Shown here one piece after another: positions 8,578 through 15,995 of a DNA stretch of 30,681 nucleotides. The notes below the pieces were generated by a model. It did no database searches. It had not been told where the DNA came from and saw nothing but the letters and a program-made list of their open reading frames with translations. Source of the DNA: JAWLAT01 sp041395325 (GTDB lineage Bacteria; Pseudomonadota; Gammaproteobacteria; Xanthomonadales; SZUA-5); assembly GCA_041395325.1 (NCBI GenBank), contig JAWLAT010000042.1:1-30681 (forward strand), read 5' to 3'. Positions within the stretch are counted from its first letter, which is position 1; the number at the start of each line of letters is the position of its first letter. Made by a program: the position numbers and the translations under genes.

Positions 8578-9800
8578 TCAGTGACGACGAACAAAGACCG
8601 CCGCCAGCCCCGTGGTGAGCAGCAGCAGTAGCAGCAGACCCAGCCGATTGATGACTGGAACGGCCACGGCACCGGTGCCGACGACCAGCTGCGCCGAGTT
8701 GTTGCTCAGGTCGGGATCCACACTGACTGTACTGACGTTGGCCGAGGCCAGCACGTCACCGGCAAGCACCACGACCACGTCGATCTGGCAGCTGGTCGAG
8801 GCACCATTGGCCAACGTGGCAACGCTCCAGCTCAAGGTATTGCCGGCAAGCGTGGCGCCGCAGGTGCTGGAAATGAAGCTGATCTTGCTCGACAGCTCCA
8901 GGGTGAAGGTCAGACCCGCGGCCGTGCCGGGGCCGTTGTTGGTGCCGATGACGTTGTAGCTGTAGGTCTCGCCTACCGCCAGACTCGGCGGTGCCGTGGA
9001 CGAGAGCAGCAGGGCCACGTCGGCCGGCTGCGCGCCCACCAACGTCGCGGTGGCACTGTTGTTGGCGCCTGTCGGATCGGTGGTGGCACTGCTCACCGTC
9101 GCGGTGTTGGCAATCTGGCCCAGCTCGGCCACGCTCACCGTCACCGTGCAACTGACTGAACCGGCTGCGGCCAGATTGCCGATGTTCCAGCTCAGCGTCG
9201 GATCGGCGTAGGCGGCACCGCAGTCATTGGACACATGGTCGATAGTGCTGGGCAGAGTGTCGTTCACCATGACGCCGGTAGCCGCCGACGGGCCGCCGTT
9301 GGTGACCGTCAACAGGTAGCTGAAGGTCGAACCCAGCAGGATCGGATCGGGCACGCCCTGTGCCACCTTGGTGATGCTCAGATCGGTGCTGGCCCCCAGT
9401 GCGTCACTGTCAGTCGCGCTGTTGTTGATCGGATCCGTGTCGGTGACGCCGGCGGGTTCGGTCACGGTGGCAGTGTTGTCCAGCGTGCCCGTGGCAGCCG
9501 GGTCAATGGCGCAAATGGCCGTGTAGGTGGCGCTGCCACCAGCAGGCAGATCAACGAGATCACTGATGTTGCCGGTGCCGTTGGCCGAGCAGGTGGCACC
9601 GCCGGCACCAACGCAGGACCAGCTGACCGAAGTACAGGCCGCCGGGAAGCTGTCGGCCACGGTGGCACCGATCGCGTCGGCAGGACCGGCATTGCTGGCA
9701 ACGATCGTGTAGGTGGTGGTGCTGCCTGCGACCGCGCTGGCAACGCCGTCGGTCTTGGTGATGGACAGGTCGGCATTGATGGCGCAGGAGCAGGTGGTGA
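8578..9800 (-). repeat. Inverted partner of the paralogous DUF11/sorting-signal region at 18720-19940
   Basis: The last ~400 residues of the two surface proteins align end to end, e.g. VPDPILLGSTFSYLLT versus VPNPVLVGSSFSYLLT, and the shared LANGASTSCQID. The DNA is also similar: both copies share the 23-base run running from 'gcctcgaccagc' through 'cagatcga' exactly. The copies lie on opposite strands about 9 kb apart, so they form a diverged inverted repeat around creD, the aldolase gene, the M28 gene and most of the second surface gene. Confidence 0.7.
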
Positions 9801-11079
9801 AATCCAGACCCCAGGAGTCGACCGAGCCGGCGTCACCGCCGGAGTCGTCGCTGACCGTCAGTGTCCAGGTGCCATTGCCATCGAATCCCATGAATGCGCC
9901 AAGCGACTCCTCCACCACCAGCGGCGAGGCCAGCGTCGATATGGCATACACTTGGTCTGTCACGATGCCGTTGTTGGTGGTGTAAGGCACCTGGCCGGCC
10001 GGATTGGCATCATCCCGCCAGACGGTACCGTTGAAGACATCGTCATTGGTGCCAGCGTTGTCGGTGGTCAGCGTGACGATGATGCCGTCGGGTGAGGTCA
10101 GGGTGACATCCAGATCGCCCGGGAAGGTGTGACGAACGGCGCTGCGCAGTTCAACCTTGCAGATCGGATTGGTCAGACCACTGACCACCAGATCCGAACT
10201 CACCACGGCCGGACCAGCCGGAATGGCTACGGCGGTGGCCTGATCAAAGCTCGCGACCGGATCGAGATTGGGCGCCTGCGGGAACGTGCTCACGGCCAGC
10301 GTCCAGCTGCTGAGATTGCCGGCGTCACCGCCGGTGTCGTCGCTGATCGTCAGCGTCCAGGTCCCGTTGGGATCCTCACCGACAAAGGCGGCCAGTGATT
10401 CCTCGGGGACCAGCGGCGACGCCAACGTCCCGGAAACATAGACCTGGTCGGTCACCAAGCCGTTGTTGCTCGTGTAGGGCACTTGACCACCCGGATTGGC
10501 CGAGTCGTCCCAAACGGTGCCGTTGAATACGTCGTCATTGGTCCCGGCGTTGTCGGTGGTCAAAGTCACCACGGTGCCGGCAGGCGAGGTGATCGTGATG
10601 TCCAGATCACCCGGGAAGGTATGGGTGATCCCGGTGGTGATGTTGAGATCCCACAAGTAGGTGTCCACCCCGCTGACGTCCAGCGTGGACGACACCACGG
10701 CTGGACCGGCCGGAATCGCCACCGCCGTGGACTGGGTGAAATTGGTCGTGGTCGTCGTGCAGCCGGTGGGCAACGGTGGGCCGCCGGCCGGTGCCGATCC
10801 GCCACCGGCACTCAGCTCGCCCGTCGCACATGGCAGGTCGCCGCCAAGCGACGCGCTGAGGTCATGCAGCTGACTGGCCAGCGCCGCCAGCTGCTGTTGC
10901 GCCTCGACGCTGGACTGCCCTTTCAGCGCAGCAATCTGCGCCTGCAGATCGATCATCTGCGCGTGAGCTTCGTCCTTGCTTTGCCCGTGAGCGGCGGGGA
11001 CGAGGGCTGCCGCCAGCAGCAGCGAAAGCGCCAGGCGGCGCGGCGTTCGGTAGGTGGGGTTTTCCATGGGCAGGTCCAT
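8578..11079 (-). CDS. Surface protein: two P-domains, three DUF11 repeats, IPTL-CTERM-like sorting signal
   Basis: An 833-residue predicted surface protein. Start ATG 11079; ATG 11067 (MENPTYRTP) is an equally possible start with a GGA-containing site upstream. The signal peptide ends AAHGQS (~33). A short coiled-coil-like segment (~37-80, LQAQIAALKG) precedes a Gly/Pro/Thr linker. Two proprotein-convertase P-domains follow (~115-266 and ~279-429), each with HTFPGDLD, NGTWTLT and DAGN/S..SW. Three DUF11 repeats cover ~437-800. The C-terminus has VPVINRLG, a leucine-rich transmembrane helix and RRH, a tripartite sorting signal like IPTL-CTERM. No peptidase domain is present. The protein is probably anchored or processed at the envelope and may act as an adhesin or matrix protein. 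The C-terminal region is paralogous to that of the 15996-19940 gene. Confidence 0.8.
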   Translation of the reverse strand: MDLPMENPTYRTPRRLALSLLLAAALVPAAHGQSKDEAHAQMIDLQAQIAALKGQSSVEAQQQLAALASQLHDLSASLGGDLPCATGELSAGGGSAPAGGPPLPTGCTTTTTNFTQSTAVAIPAGPAVVSSTLDVSGVDTYLWDLNITTGITHTFPGDLDITITSPAGTVVTLTTDNAGTNDDVFNGTVWDDSANPGGQVPYTSNNGLVTDQVYVSGTLASPLVPEESLAAFVGEDPNGTWTLTISDDTGGDAGNLSSWTLAVSTFPQAPNLDPVASFDQATAVAIPAGPAVVSSDLVVSGLTNPICKVELRSAVRHTFPGDLDVTLTSPDGIIVTLTTDNAGTNDDVFNGTVWRDDANPAGQVPYTTNNGIVTDQVYAISTLASPLVVEESLGAFMGFDGNGTWTLTVSDDSGGDAGSVDSWGLDFTTCSCAINADLSITKTDGVASAVAGSTTTYTIVASNAGPADAIGATVADSFPAACTSVSWSCVGAGGATCSANGTGNISDLVDLPAGGSATYTAICAIDPAATGTLDNTATVTEPAGVTDTDPINNSATDSDALGASTDLSITKVAQGVPDPILLGSTFSYLLTVTNGGPSAATGVMVNDTLPSTIDHVSNDCGAAYADPTLSWNIGNLAAAGSVSCTVTVSVAELGQIANTATVSSATTDPTGANNSATATLVGAQPADVALLLSSTAPPSLAVGETYSYNVIGTNNGPGTAAGLTFTLELSSKISFISSTCGATLAGNTLSWSVATLANGASTSCQIDVVVVLAGDVLASANVSTVSVDPDLSNNSAQLVVGTGAVAVPVINRLGLLLLLLLTTGLAAVFVRRH
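9793..10737 (-). repeat. Tandem duplication of the P-domain coding segment
   Basis: The two P-domain segments (10282-10737 and 9793-10245) are direct repeats. They share long protein stretches such as TDNAGTNDDVFNGTVW and matching DNA such as 'gcgttgtcggtggtca' at about 10055 and 10547. This indicates an intragenic duplication with moderate later divergence. The second copy differs near its start (NPICKVELRSAVR instead of DTYLWDLNITTGI). Confidence 0.8.
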
Positions 11080-11301
11080 TCAACAGGGCGTTATGGTTGT
11101 GACGTGAATGCTGCACGAATTCTCGTCTACAAGGAATGGGTGAATTAGGCCGCGCGCGCGTCTGCGCGCAGTTTCCCCACATTTGGATCGCCTCCCGCAA
11201 ACGGACAGTTGCCCCGCCAATGCCCACCAATGCCCCAGCGCTGCCCGCGATCGGCCCGATCGCCAGCGCAGGGTGTCGGTGACGACCTCCGGAGCACTTC
11301 C
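11080..11301. other. Divergent intergenic region between surface-protein gene and creD
   Basis: 222 bases that must hold the promoters of both genes. I see a GC-alternating patch 'gcgcgcgtctgcgcgc' near 11155-11170, able to form a small hairpin, and a relatively AT-rich stretch at about 11085-11150. No convincing -35/-10 pair could be assigned to either gene. Confidence 0.4.
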
Positions 11302-12666
11302 ATGGAATCCATTTCCGCGCCTCCACCGGATCCAGCCACCCCCGCCGCGCGCCTGCCATCGGCCTTCTCCGGTCATGCGATCAAGCTGGTGATCCTCGTG
11401 GTGGGCTGGCTGCTGCTGACAGTGCTGCTGGGCATGATCGGCGGCCTGGTCGGCGAGCGGGAACAGTACCGCCACGAAGCCGAACAGCGGGTCGCCGCCG
11501 GCTGGGGTGGACGACAGATCGTCGGCGCGCCCTTGCTGCGCCTGCGGCACGCGCCGCGCATCGACAAGGAAGGCCAGGCGCAGGCGGTGCCGGATCGCTG
11601 GCTGGCGCTGGATCAGGCCAGTCTGGCCGCCAATCTGCAGGGTGAAACCCGCCGGCTGGGCCTGTTCGACGTGCCCGTCTACACGGCCGACCTGCAGCTG
11701 CGCGGCGAGTTGGCCGGGCCGCGGCTGCAATCGGCGCTGGGCACGGCCGAACAGCCGGTCGTCGGGGCCGATCTGCTGCTGCCTTTGAGTGACCCGCGCG
11801 GGCTGCGCAGTGCGGTCAGCCTGCAGGTCAACGGCACGCCGGTGCGGCTGGTGCCGGTGACCGGCGACTTCAATGGCCAACGGCTGCTGGGCAGCGAGTT
11901 GCCGCTGGCGCTGCTGCAGCGGGGCGAGCTGAAACTCTCCGGGCAGTTCGTGCTGGCCGGCATCGAGTCATTGCAGGCGCTGCCCACCGCCAGCGAGCTG
12001 GCCTTCTCGATCGCCGGCGACTGGCCCGATCCGGGCTTCGCCAGCGGTCTGCTGCCGCGGGAACGACGGGTCGAGGGCAGTGGTTTCGATGCGCAATGGC
12101 AGGTGTTCGACTTCAACACCGGCATGCCGCCGAGTTTCGTCGACTGGCAAGTCGATCGGCTGCAACTGCGCAGCAGCCTGATCGGCGTCAGCCTGCAGCA
12201 GCCCGGCGAGGTCTACCAGCGCAACGAGCGGGCCTGGAAATACGGCACGCTGTTTGTGGCGCTGACGCTGGCGGCCTGGTTTCTGATCGAACTGCTGCTG
12301 CGCCGCAATCTGTGGGCGCTGGACTATGCGCTGATCGGCGTCAGTCAGGTCTGCTTCTATCTGCTGCTGCTGGCGCTGTCCGAGCACATCGGCTTCGACT
12401 GGGCCTACGCGGTGGCCAGCGCCGTGTTCGCCTCGATGGTCGGCGCCTTCTCGGTGGGCCTGCTCGGTTCACGCCGCCGCGGGGTTGTCGCGGCCGCCGT
12501 GCTGGGCAGCGGCTATGGCGCGCTGTACCTGCTGATCGGCAGCGAATCACACGCCCTGCTGCTGGGCGCCATCCTGGTCACCGCGCTGATCGGCGCAGCC
12601 ATGTGGATCGCCAGCCGACTGCGCCGCGGCAGCGGCGGGCAAACGGCCGCCGCTGCGTTGGGTTGA
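11302..12666 (+). CDS. creD: CreD-like inner membrane protein
   Basis: A 454-residue inner membrane protein of the CreD (Cet) family, known in E. coli for colicin E2 tolerance and as a target of the CreBC system. ATG 11302 is chosen because GGAG lies 7 bases upstream; an upstream in-frame extension is Pro/Arg-rich and non-family. There is one N-terminal transmembrane helix (~23-45, LVILVVGWLLLTVLLGMIGG), a large periplasmic domain (~50-310) including the family-typical VDWQVDRLQL, then about six C-terminal helices. The second of these carries the family signature LLLLALSEHIGFDWAY, preceded by ERAWKYGTLFVALT. No CreB/CreC regulator genes are visible, so the gene stands alone between a divergent surface-protein gene and a convergent aldolase gene. 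Its physiological role outside E. coli is poorly defined. Confidence 0.9.
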   Translation: MESISAPPPDPATPAARLPSAFSGHAIKLVILVVGWLLLTVLLGMIGGLVGEREQYRHEAEQRVAAGWGGRQIVGAPLLRLRHAPRIDKEGQAQAVPDRWLALDQASLAANLQGETRRLGLFDVPVYTADLQLRGELAGPRLQSALGTAEQPVVGADLLLPLSDPRGLRSAVSLQVNGTPVRLVPVTGDFNGQRLLGSELPLALLQRGELKLSGQFVLAGIESLQALPTASELAFSIAGDWPDPGFASGLLPRERRVEGSGFDAQWQVFDFNTGMPPSFVDWQVDRLQLRSSLIGVSLQQPGEVYQRNERAWKYGTLFVALTLAAWFLIELLLRRNLWALDYALIGVSQVCFYLLLLALSEHIGFDWAYAVASAVFASMVGAFSVGLLGSRRRGVVAAAVLGSGYGALYLLIGSESHALLLGAILVTALIGAAMWIASRLRRGSGGQTAAAALG

Positions 12667-12690
12667 TGGAGAACAGGGCCCCGTGGAGAC

Positions 12691-12863
12691 AGGGCCCAGG
12701 GCTTAGGGCCCAGGGCCCAGAGGCGACGCGGACGAGCCTTGGTATGTGGAACGTCGCGTCACCCGGCTTCTTCCAGCCATGTTGATCGCGCTGCACCCGC
12801 CAACTGCCTACGGGGTCGCAATCTCGCCATTCCTGGGCCCTGGGCCCTGCGGCCCTGGGCCCT
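12691..12863. repeat. Inverted repeat of GGGCCCAGGGC units between creD and aldolase gene
   Basis: The left arm 12691-12720 reads agggcccagggc-tt-agggcccagggcccag. The right arm 12833-12863 is its reverse complement except for a 2-versus-3-base difference at the centre. The 15-base core gggcccagggcccag (12706-12720) pairs exactly with 12833-12847. The arms flank 112 bases of unremarkable sequence and fill most of the gap between the convergent stops of creD and the aldolase gene. The structure could fold as a long stem and act as a bidirectional terminator, or be a small repetitive intergenic element. A related pair lies at 13939-14052. Confidence 0.75.
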
Positions 12864-12873
12864 TCGCTCCGCC

Positions 12874-13887
12874 TTACTCCATATCCGCCTTGTACTGACC
12901 CAGCGCGGCCAGACCATTGAGCTTGGCGCGGTGCGCCACGGTGGTCTGCGCTTCGGCCAGCTTGCCCACCGGATCAGCGGCCCAGATCTTCAGCGCCGCC
13001 TGCTGCAGGGCGCGGCCATAGCTGAAGCTCAGCGGCCACGGCTGCGCACCCATCTGGTTCATCGCATTCAGATGCGCGGTGGCGTCTTCGTCGGACTGGC
13101 CGCCGGAGAGGAAGACAATGCCGGGCAGCGCGGCCGGCACGGCGGCACGCAGGCAACGCAGGGTCGACTCGGCCACTTCCTCGATGCTCGCCTGCTCGGG
13201 GCAGTTCTTGCCGGGCAGCACCATCGAGGCCTTCAGGATCGTGCCCTCGAGCAGCACGTTCTGCTCGTACAGCGCGCCGAACAGCGAACGCAGCGTGGCT
13301 TCGGTGACGTCGTAGCAGACGTCGATGTCGTGGTCGCCGTCCATCAGCACTTCGGGCTCGACGATCGGCACCAGGCCGGCCTCCTGACAGAACGCGGCGT
13401 AGCGCGCCAGCGCATGGCAGTTGGCTTCGATGCAGGCGCTGGAGGGGATGTCCTCGCCGATGGTGATGACCGCACGCCATTTGCAGAAGGTGGCGCCCAG
13501 GCCGACATATTCCTTCAGCCGGTCACGCAAACCGTCCAGACCTTCGGTGACCAGTTCGCCGGGGAAGCCGGCCAGTGCCACCGGACCCTTGTCGACCTTG
13601 ATGCCTGGCAGCACGCCGGCGCTGCGCATCATCTCGACGAAGCGACGGCCATCGGTGCCGCTCTGACGCAGGGTTTCGTCATACAGGATCGCGCCGGAGA
13701 TGTGCTCGCCCAGACCCGGGGTACCGAGCAGCATCTGCCGATAGGCGCGACGGCTGTCTTCATTGCACTCGACATTGACCGCCGCAAAGCGCTTGGCGAT
13801 GGTCTTGCTGGACTCGTCGATGGCCAGGATGCCCTTGCCGGGCGCCACCATCGCCTGGGCGATGGATTCCAATTGTTCGATGCTCAT
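12874..13887 (-). CDS. Class I fructose-bisphosphate aldolase
   Basis: A 337-residue cytoplasmic glycolytic/gluconeogenic aldolase cleaving fructose 1,6-bisphosphate to dihydroxyacetone phosphate and glyceraldehyde 3-phosphate. It is of the eukaryote-like class I type (Schiff-base, metal-free). ILAIDESSKTI lies at 20-30, GIKVDKG near 95-101, and VEPEVL carries the acidic pair E177/E179. The Schiff-base lysine is K219 in GTILKASMVLPG, followed by FLSGGQSDEDAT and SFSYGRALQ. The length is slightly shorter than the ~360 of animal enzymes, mainly at the C-terminus. ATG 13887 has AGAGG seven bases upstream and a perfect TATAAT ~40 bases upstream. It is a single gene, convergent with creD. Confidence 0.95.
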   Translation of the reverse strand: MSIEQLESIAQAMVAPGKGILAIDESSKTIAKRFAAVNVECNEDSRRAYRQMLLGTPGLGEHISGAILYDETLRQSGTDGRRFVEMMRSAGVLPGIKVDKGPVALAGFPGELVTEGLDGLRDRLKEYVGLGATFCKWRAVITIGEDIPSSACIEANCHALARYAAFCQEAGLVPIVEPEVLMDGDHDIDVCYDVTEATLRSLFGALYEQNVLLEGTILKASMVLPGKNCPEQASIEEVAESTLRCLRAAVPAALPGIVFLSGGQSDEDATAHLNAMNQMGAQPWPLSFSYGRALQQAALKIWAADPVGKLAEAQTTVAHRAKLNGLAALGQYKADME

Positions 13888-13925
13888 GCTTGACCTCTGC
13901 GGAGGGCGAAAAGGCGGGGGCCGGG

Positions 13926-13931
13926 ATTATA
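13926..13931 (-). promoter_or_regulatory. Probable -10 element of the aldolase promoter
   Basis: The minus strand reads TATAAT, a perfect sigma-70 -10 hexamer, about 38 bases before the aldolase ATG. This would give a leader of about 30 bases. No good -35 is seen at 16-18 bases, where the sequence is part of the repeat at 13939-13956. In such GC-rich DNA an exact TATAAT upstream of a housekeeping gene is unlikely to be chance. Confidence 0.5.
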
Positions 13932-13938
13932 GGCGCAA

Positions 13939-14052
13939 AGGGCTCTGGGCTTAGGCTTGCGCGGTCAGAATTGAATCTCCAGCGCTCAAGTCCAGCGCGC
14001 CGGCACGTCTGCCGAAATGCAGATCAGTCCCAAGCGCTGAGCCCTCAGCCCT
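13939..14052. repeat. Second, imperfect inverted pair of AGGGCT-type intergenic repeats
   Basis: The left arm agggctctgggcttaggc (13939-13956) resembles the left arm at 12691 (15 of 18 bases). The right arm gctgagccctcagccct (14036-14052) is the same kind of unit in reverse orientation: its complement contains agggctgagggct. The arms are about 80 bases apart in the divergent gap between the aldolase and M28 genes. The layout of inverted arms spaced ~80-110 bases recalls the element at 12691-12863. Confidence 0.5.
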
Positions 14053-14109
14053 CCCGGCCAAGGGCACTGCTATGCTCGGAGGTCCTTTTGTTTGGCCCGG
14101 AGCCTGCCG

Positions 14110-15819
14110 ATGCGTACGCCGTTGCTGCTCTCTCTGGCCCTGCTGCTGTCTGCCTGCGGGCAGGAGCAGGCGCCCCCACCCACCGCCGCAACGCCGGCCG
14201 AACCCGCTGCCCCGGCCGCCGGCGACGCGCCCGCACCACTGCAGACCAGTGCCGAGATCAACACCGCCGACTTTGGCGCGCAGATCGAACGGCTGGCCGA
14301 TGACCGGCTCGAAGGTCGCGGTCCGGGCAGCAAGGGCGAAAAGCTCACGGTCGAGTATCTGATCAGCGAGTTCCAGCGTATCGGCCTGCAGCCGGGCAAT
14401 GGCGACAGCTGGACCCAGGATGTGCCGATGATCGAGATCCGCGGCGAAGTCACCGAACCGCTGACCCTGCGCGTGGGCGACACCGAGATGGTGCTGGATG
14501 CGGGTACCCAGAGCGTGGTCGGCTCCCGCCTGACCCAGCCGGAAGTCAGCGTGGCCGACAGCGAGATCGTCTTCGCCGGCTATGGTGTGGTGGCGCCCGA
14601 ATACGACTGGAACGACTACGCCGGGCTGGATGCCAAGGGCAAGACCGTCGTGGTGCTGGTCAATGATCCGGGTTTTGGCATCGGCGACGAAAGCCTGTTC
14701 AAGGGCAAGGCGATGACCTACTACGGTCGCTGGTCCTACAAGTTCGAGGAGTGCGCGCGGCAGGGCGCGGCGGCCTGCATCATCGTGCACGAGACCGAAG
14801 GTGCCTCCTATCCGTGGGAAGTGGTGCGCAACAGCTGGAGCGGACCGGAATTCGATTTGCCGCGCGGCGAAGGGGCCGATCCGGTGGTCACCGTGCAGGG
14901 CTGGATCACCCGCGACAAGGCGGTCGAGCTGTTCGCCGCCGCCGGCAAGGATTTTGACGCCATCCGCCCGACGGCCGATGCCCGCGGCTTCGCGCCCTTC
15001 AGCCTGGGCGGTACCGCCTCGGTGAAGCTGCGCAACGAGGTCCGCGAGGCCTCCAGCCCCAATGTGCTGGGCCTGCTCAAGGGCAGCCAGCGTCCGGATG
15101 AGCTGATCATCTACACCGCCCACTGGGATCACCTGGGCCGCACCTTCGGTGATCCCAACGACAACATCTACAACGGTGCCATCGACAACGCGACCGGCGT
15201 GGCCGGCCTGCTGGAAATCGCCGAGGCCTTCGCCAAGGCCGATGCCCCACCGGCCCGCTCGGTGCTGTTCCTGGCCGTGACGCTGGAGGAATCGGGCCTG
15301 CTGGGCTCGCGCTGGTATGCGCAGAATCCGGTCTATCCGCTGACCAGGACGGCGGCCAACATCAACATGGACGCGCTGCCGATCATCGGGCCGACCAATG
15401 ATGTGGTGGTGGTGGGCTACGGCAGTTCCGAATTGGAGAATGTGCTGCGCGACGCCGCCACCGCGCAGAATCGCCAGGTGGTGCAGGAGCCGACGCCGCA
15501 GAACGGTTTCTATTACCGCTCCGATCACTTCAATTTCGCCAAGGTGGGCGTGCCGGCGCTGTATGCCAAGGGCGGCATCGATCATCGTGAAAAGGGCGCC
15601 GACTATGGTCGCCAGATGGCAGTGGATTACACCACCAACCGCTATCACAAGCCCGCCGATGAATATGACCCCAGCTGGGATCTGCGCGGTGCGGTCGAGG
15701 ACCTGCAATTGCTGTATGAAGTCGGCCGTCGCGTGGCTGACAGCGATGGCTGGCCGCAATGGCTGGAAGGTTCGGAATTCAAGGCTCGGCGGGACGCCGA
15801 TATGGCCGCTGCGCAATAA
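14110..15819 (+). CDS. M28-family metallopeptidase lipoprotein
   Basis: A 569-residue zinc aminopeptidase-type M28 protein. ATG 14110 has GGAG seven bases upstream. The signal peptide ends in the lipobox LLSAC (C16), followed by a Pro/Ala-rich tether, so it is probably an envelope lipoprotein. A PA-type insert (~140-300) is followed by the catalytic part: HWDHLG with H338 and D340, IYNGAIDNATG with D359 bridging the metals, LEESGLLGS with E393/E394 (catalytic base and ligand), NINMDAL with D421, and a late RSDHFNFAKVGVP histidine. All M28 ligands are present, so it should be active; likely a broad aminopeptidase. It starts divergently from the aldolase gene and is followed by a 12-bp hairpin. 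Confidence 0.92.
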   Translation: MRTPLLLSLALLLSACGQEQAPPPTAATPAEPAAPAAGDAPAPLQTSAEINTADFGAQIERLADDRLEGRGPGSKGEKLTVEYLISEFQRIGLQPGNGDSWTQDVPMIEIRGEVTEPLTLRVGDTEMVLDAGTQSVVGSRLTQPEVSVADSEIVFAGYGVVAPEYDWNDYAGLDAKGKTVVVLVNDPGFGIGDESLFKGKAMTYYGRWSYKFEECARQGAAACIIVHETEGASYPWEVVRNSWSGPEFDLPRGEGADPVVTVQGWITRDKAVELFAAAGKDFDAIRPTADARGFAPFSLGGTASVKLRNEVREASSPNVLGLLKGSQRPDELIIYTAHWDHLGRTFGDPNDNIYNGAIDNATGVAGLLEIAEAFAKADAPPARSVLFLAVTLEESGLLGSRWYAQNPVYPLTRTAANINMDALPIIGPTNDVVVVGYGSSELENVLRDAATAQNRQVVQEPTPQNGFYYRSDHFNFAKVGVPALYAKGGIDHREKGADYGRQMAVDYTTNRYHKPADEYDPSWDLRGAVEDLQLLYEVGRRVADSDGWPQWLEGSEFKARRDADMAAAQ

Positions 15820-15828
15820 CGCGATGGG

Positions 15829-15856
15829 AACGTGCGCTGCGCCCGCAGCGCACGTT
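15829..15856 (+). terminator. Hairpin after the M28 peptidase gene
   Basis: AACGTGCGCTGC and GCAGCGCACGTT pair perfectly over 12 bp around a GCCC loop, beginning 9 bases after the M28 stop codon. There is no T-run, so it may be a non-canonical terminator or a 3'-end stabiliser. Confidence 0.6.
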
Positions 15857-15878
15857 CTGCGGGTCCTGATCAGCCTGC

Positions 15879-15973
15879 AAAAATATTTTTCGTTCGCCCC
15901 CTTTACCCGCTACGCGGCCGCCAGACAAAGCGCTAGCATGCGCAACCATCCGGCCCGCAATCTGGCGGGCCGG
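15879..15973 (+). promoter_or_regulatory. Leader region of the large surface-protein gene: AT palindrome and 9-bp hairpin
   Basis: aaaaatattttt (15879-15890) is a 12-base palindrome and the most AT-rich spot in the neighbourhood. Further down, CCGGCCCGC / GCGGGCCGG (15950-15958 and 15965-15973) form a perfect 9-bp stem with a 6-base loop, ending 22 bases before the ATG at 15996. A possible -10-like TAGCAT lies at 15934 but lacks a -35. The hairpin could sit in the mRNA leader and affect translation or RNA stability, or end an upstream transcript. Confidence 0.4.
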
Positions 15974-15995
15974 CCTAGTCACGGGGGCTGGAATC

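Noticed and set aside
11155..11170. Alternating GC patch as a terminator or Z-DNA element
   Set aside because: It lies between two divergent starts, so a terminator makes no sense, and such patches are frequent in GC-rich DNA.
12739..13893. 384-codon plus-strand open frame opposite the aldolase gene
   Set aside because: The class I aldolase frame is unmistakable; the other frame is a composition artefact.
13951..15816. 621-codon minus-strand open frame opposite the M28 gene
   Set aside because: The plus frame has all M28 catalytic residues and a lipobox; the minus frame has none and no family.
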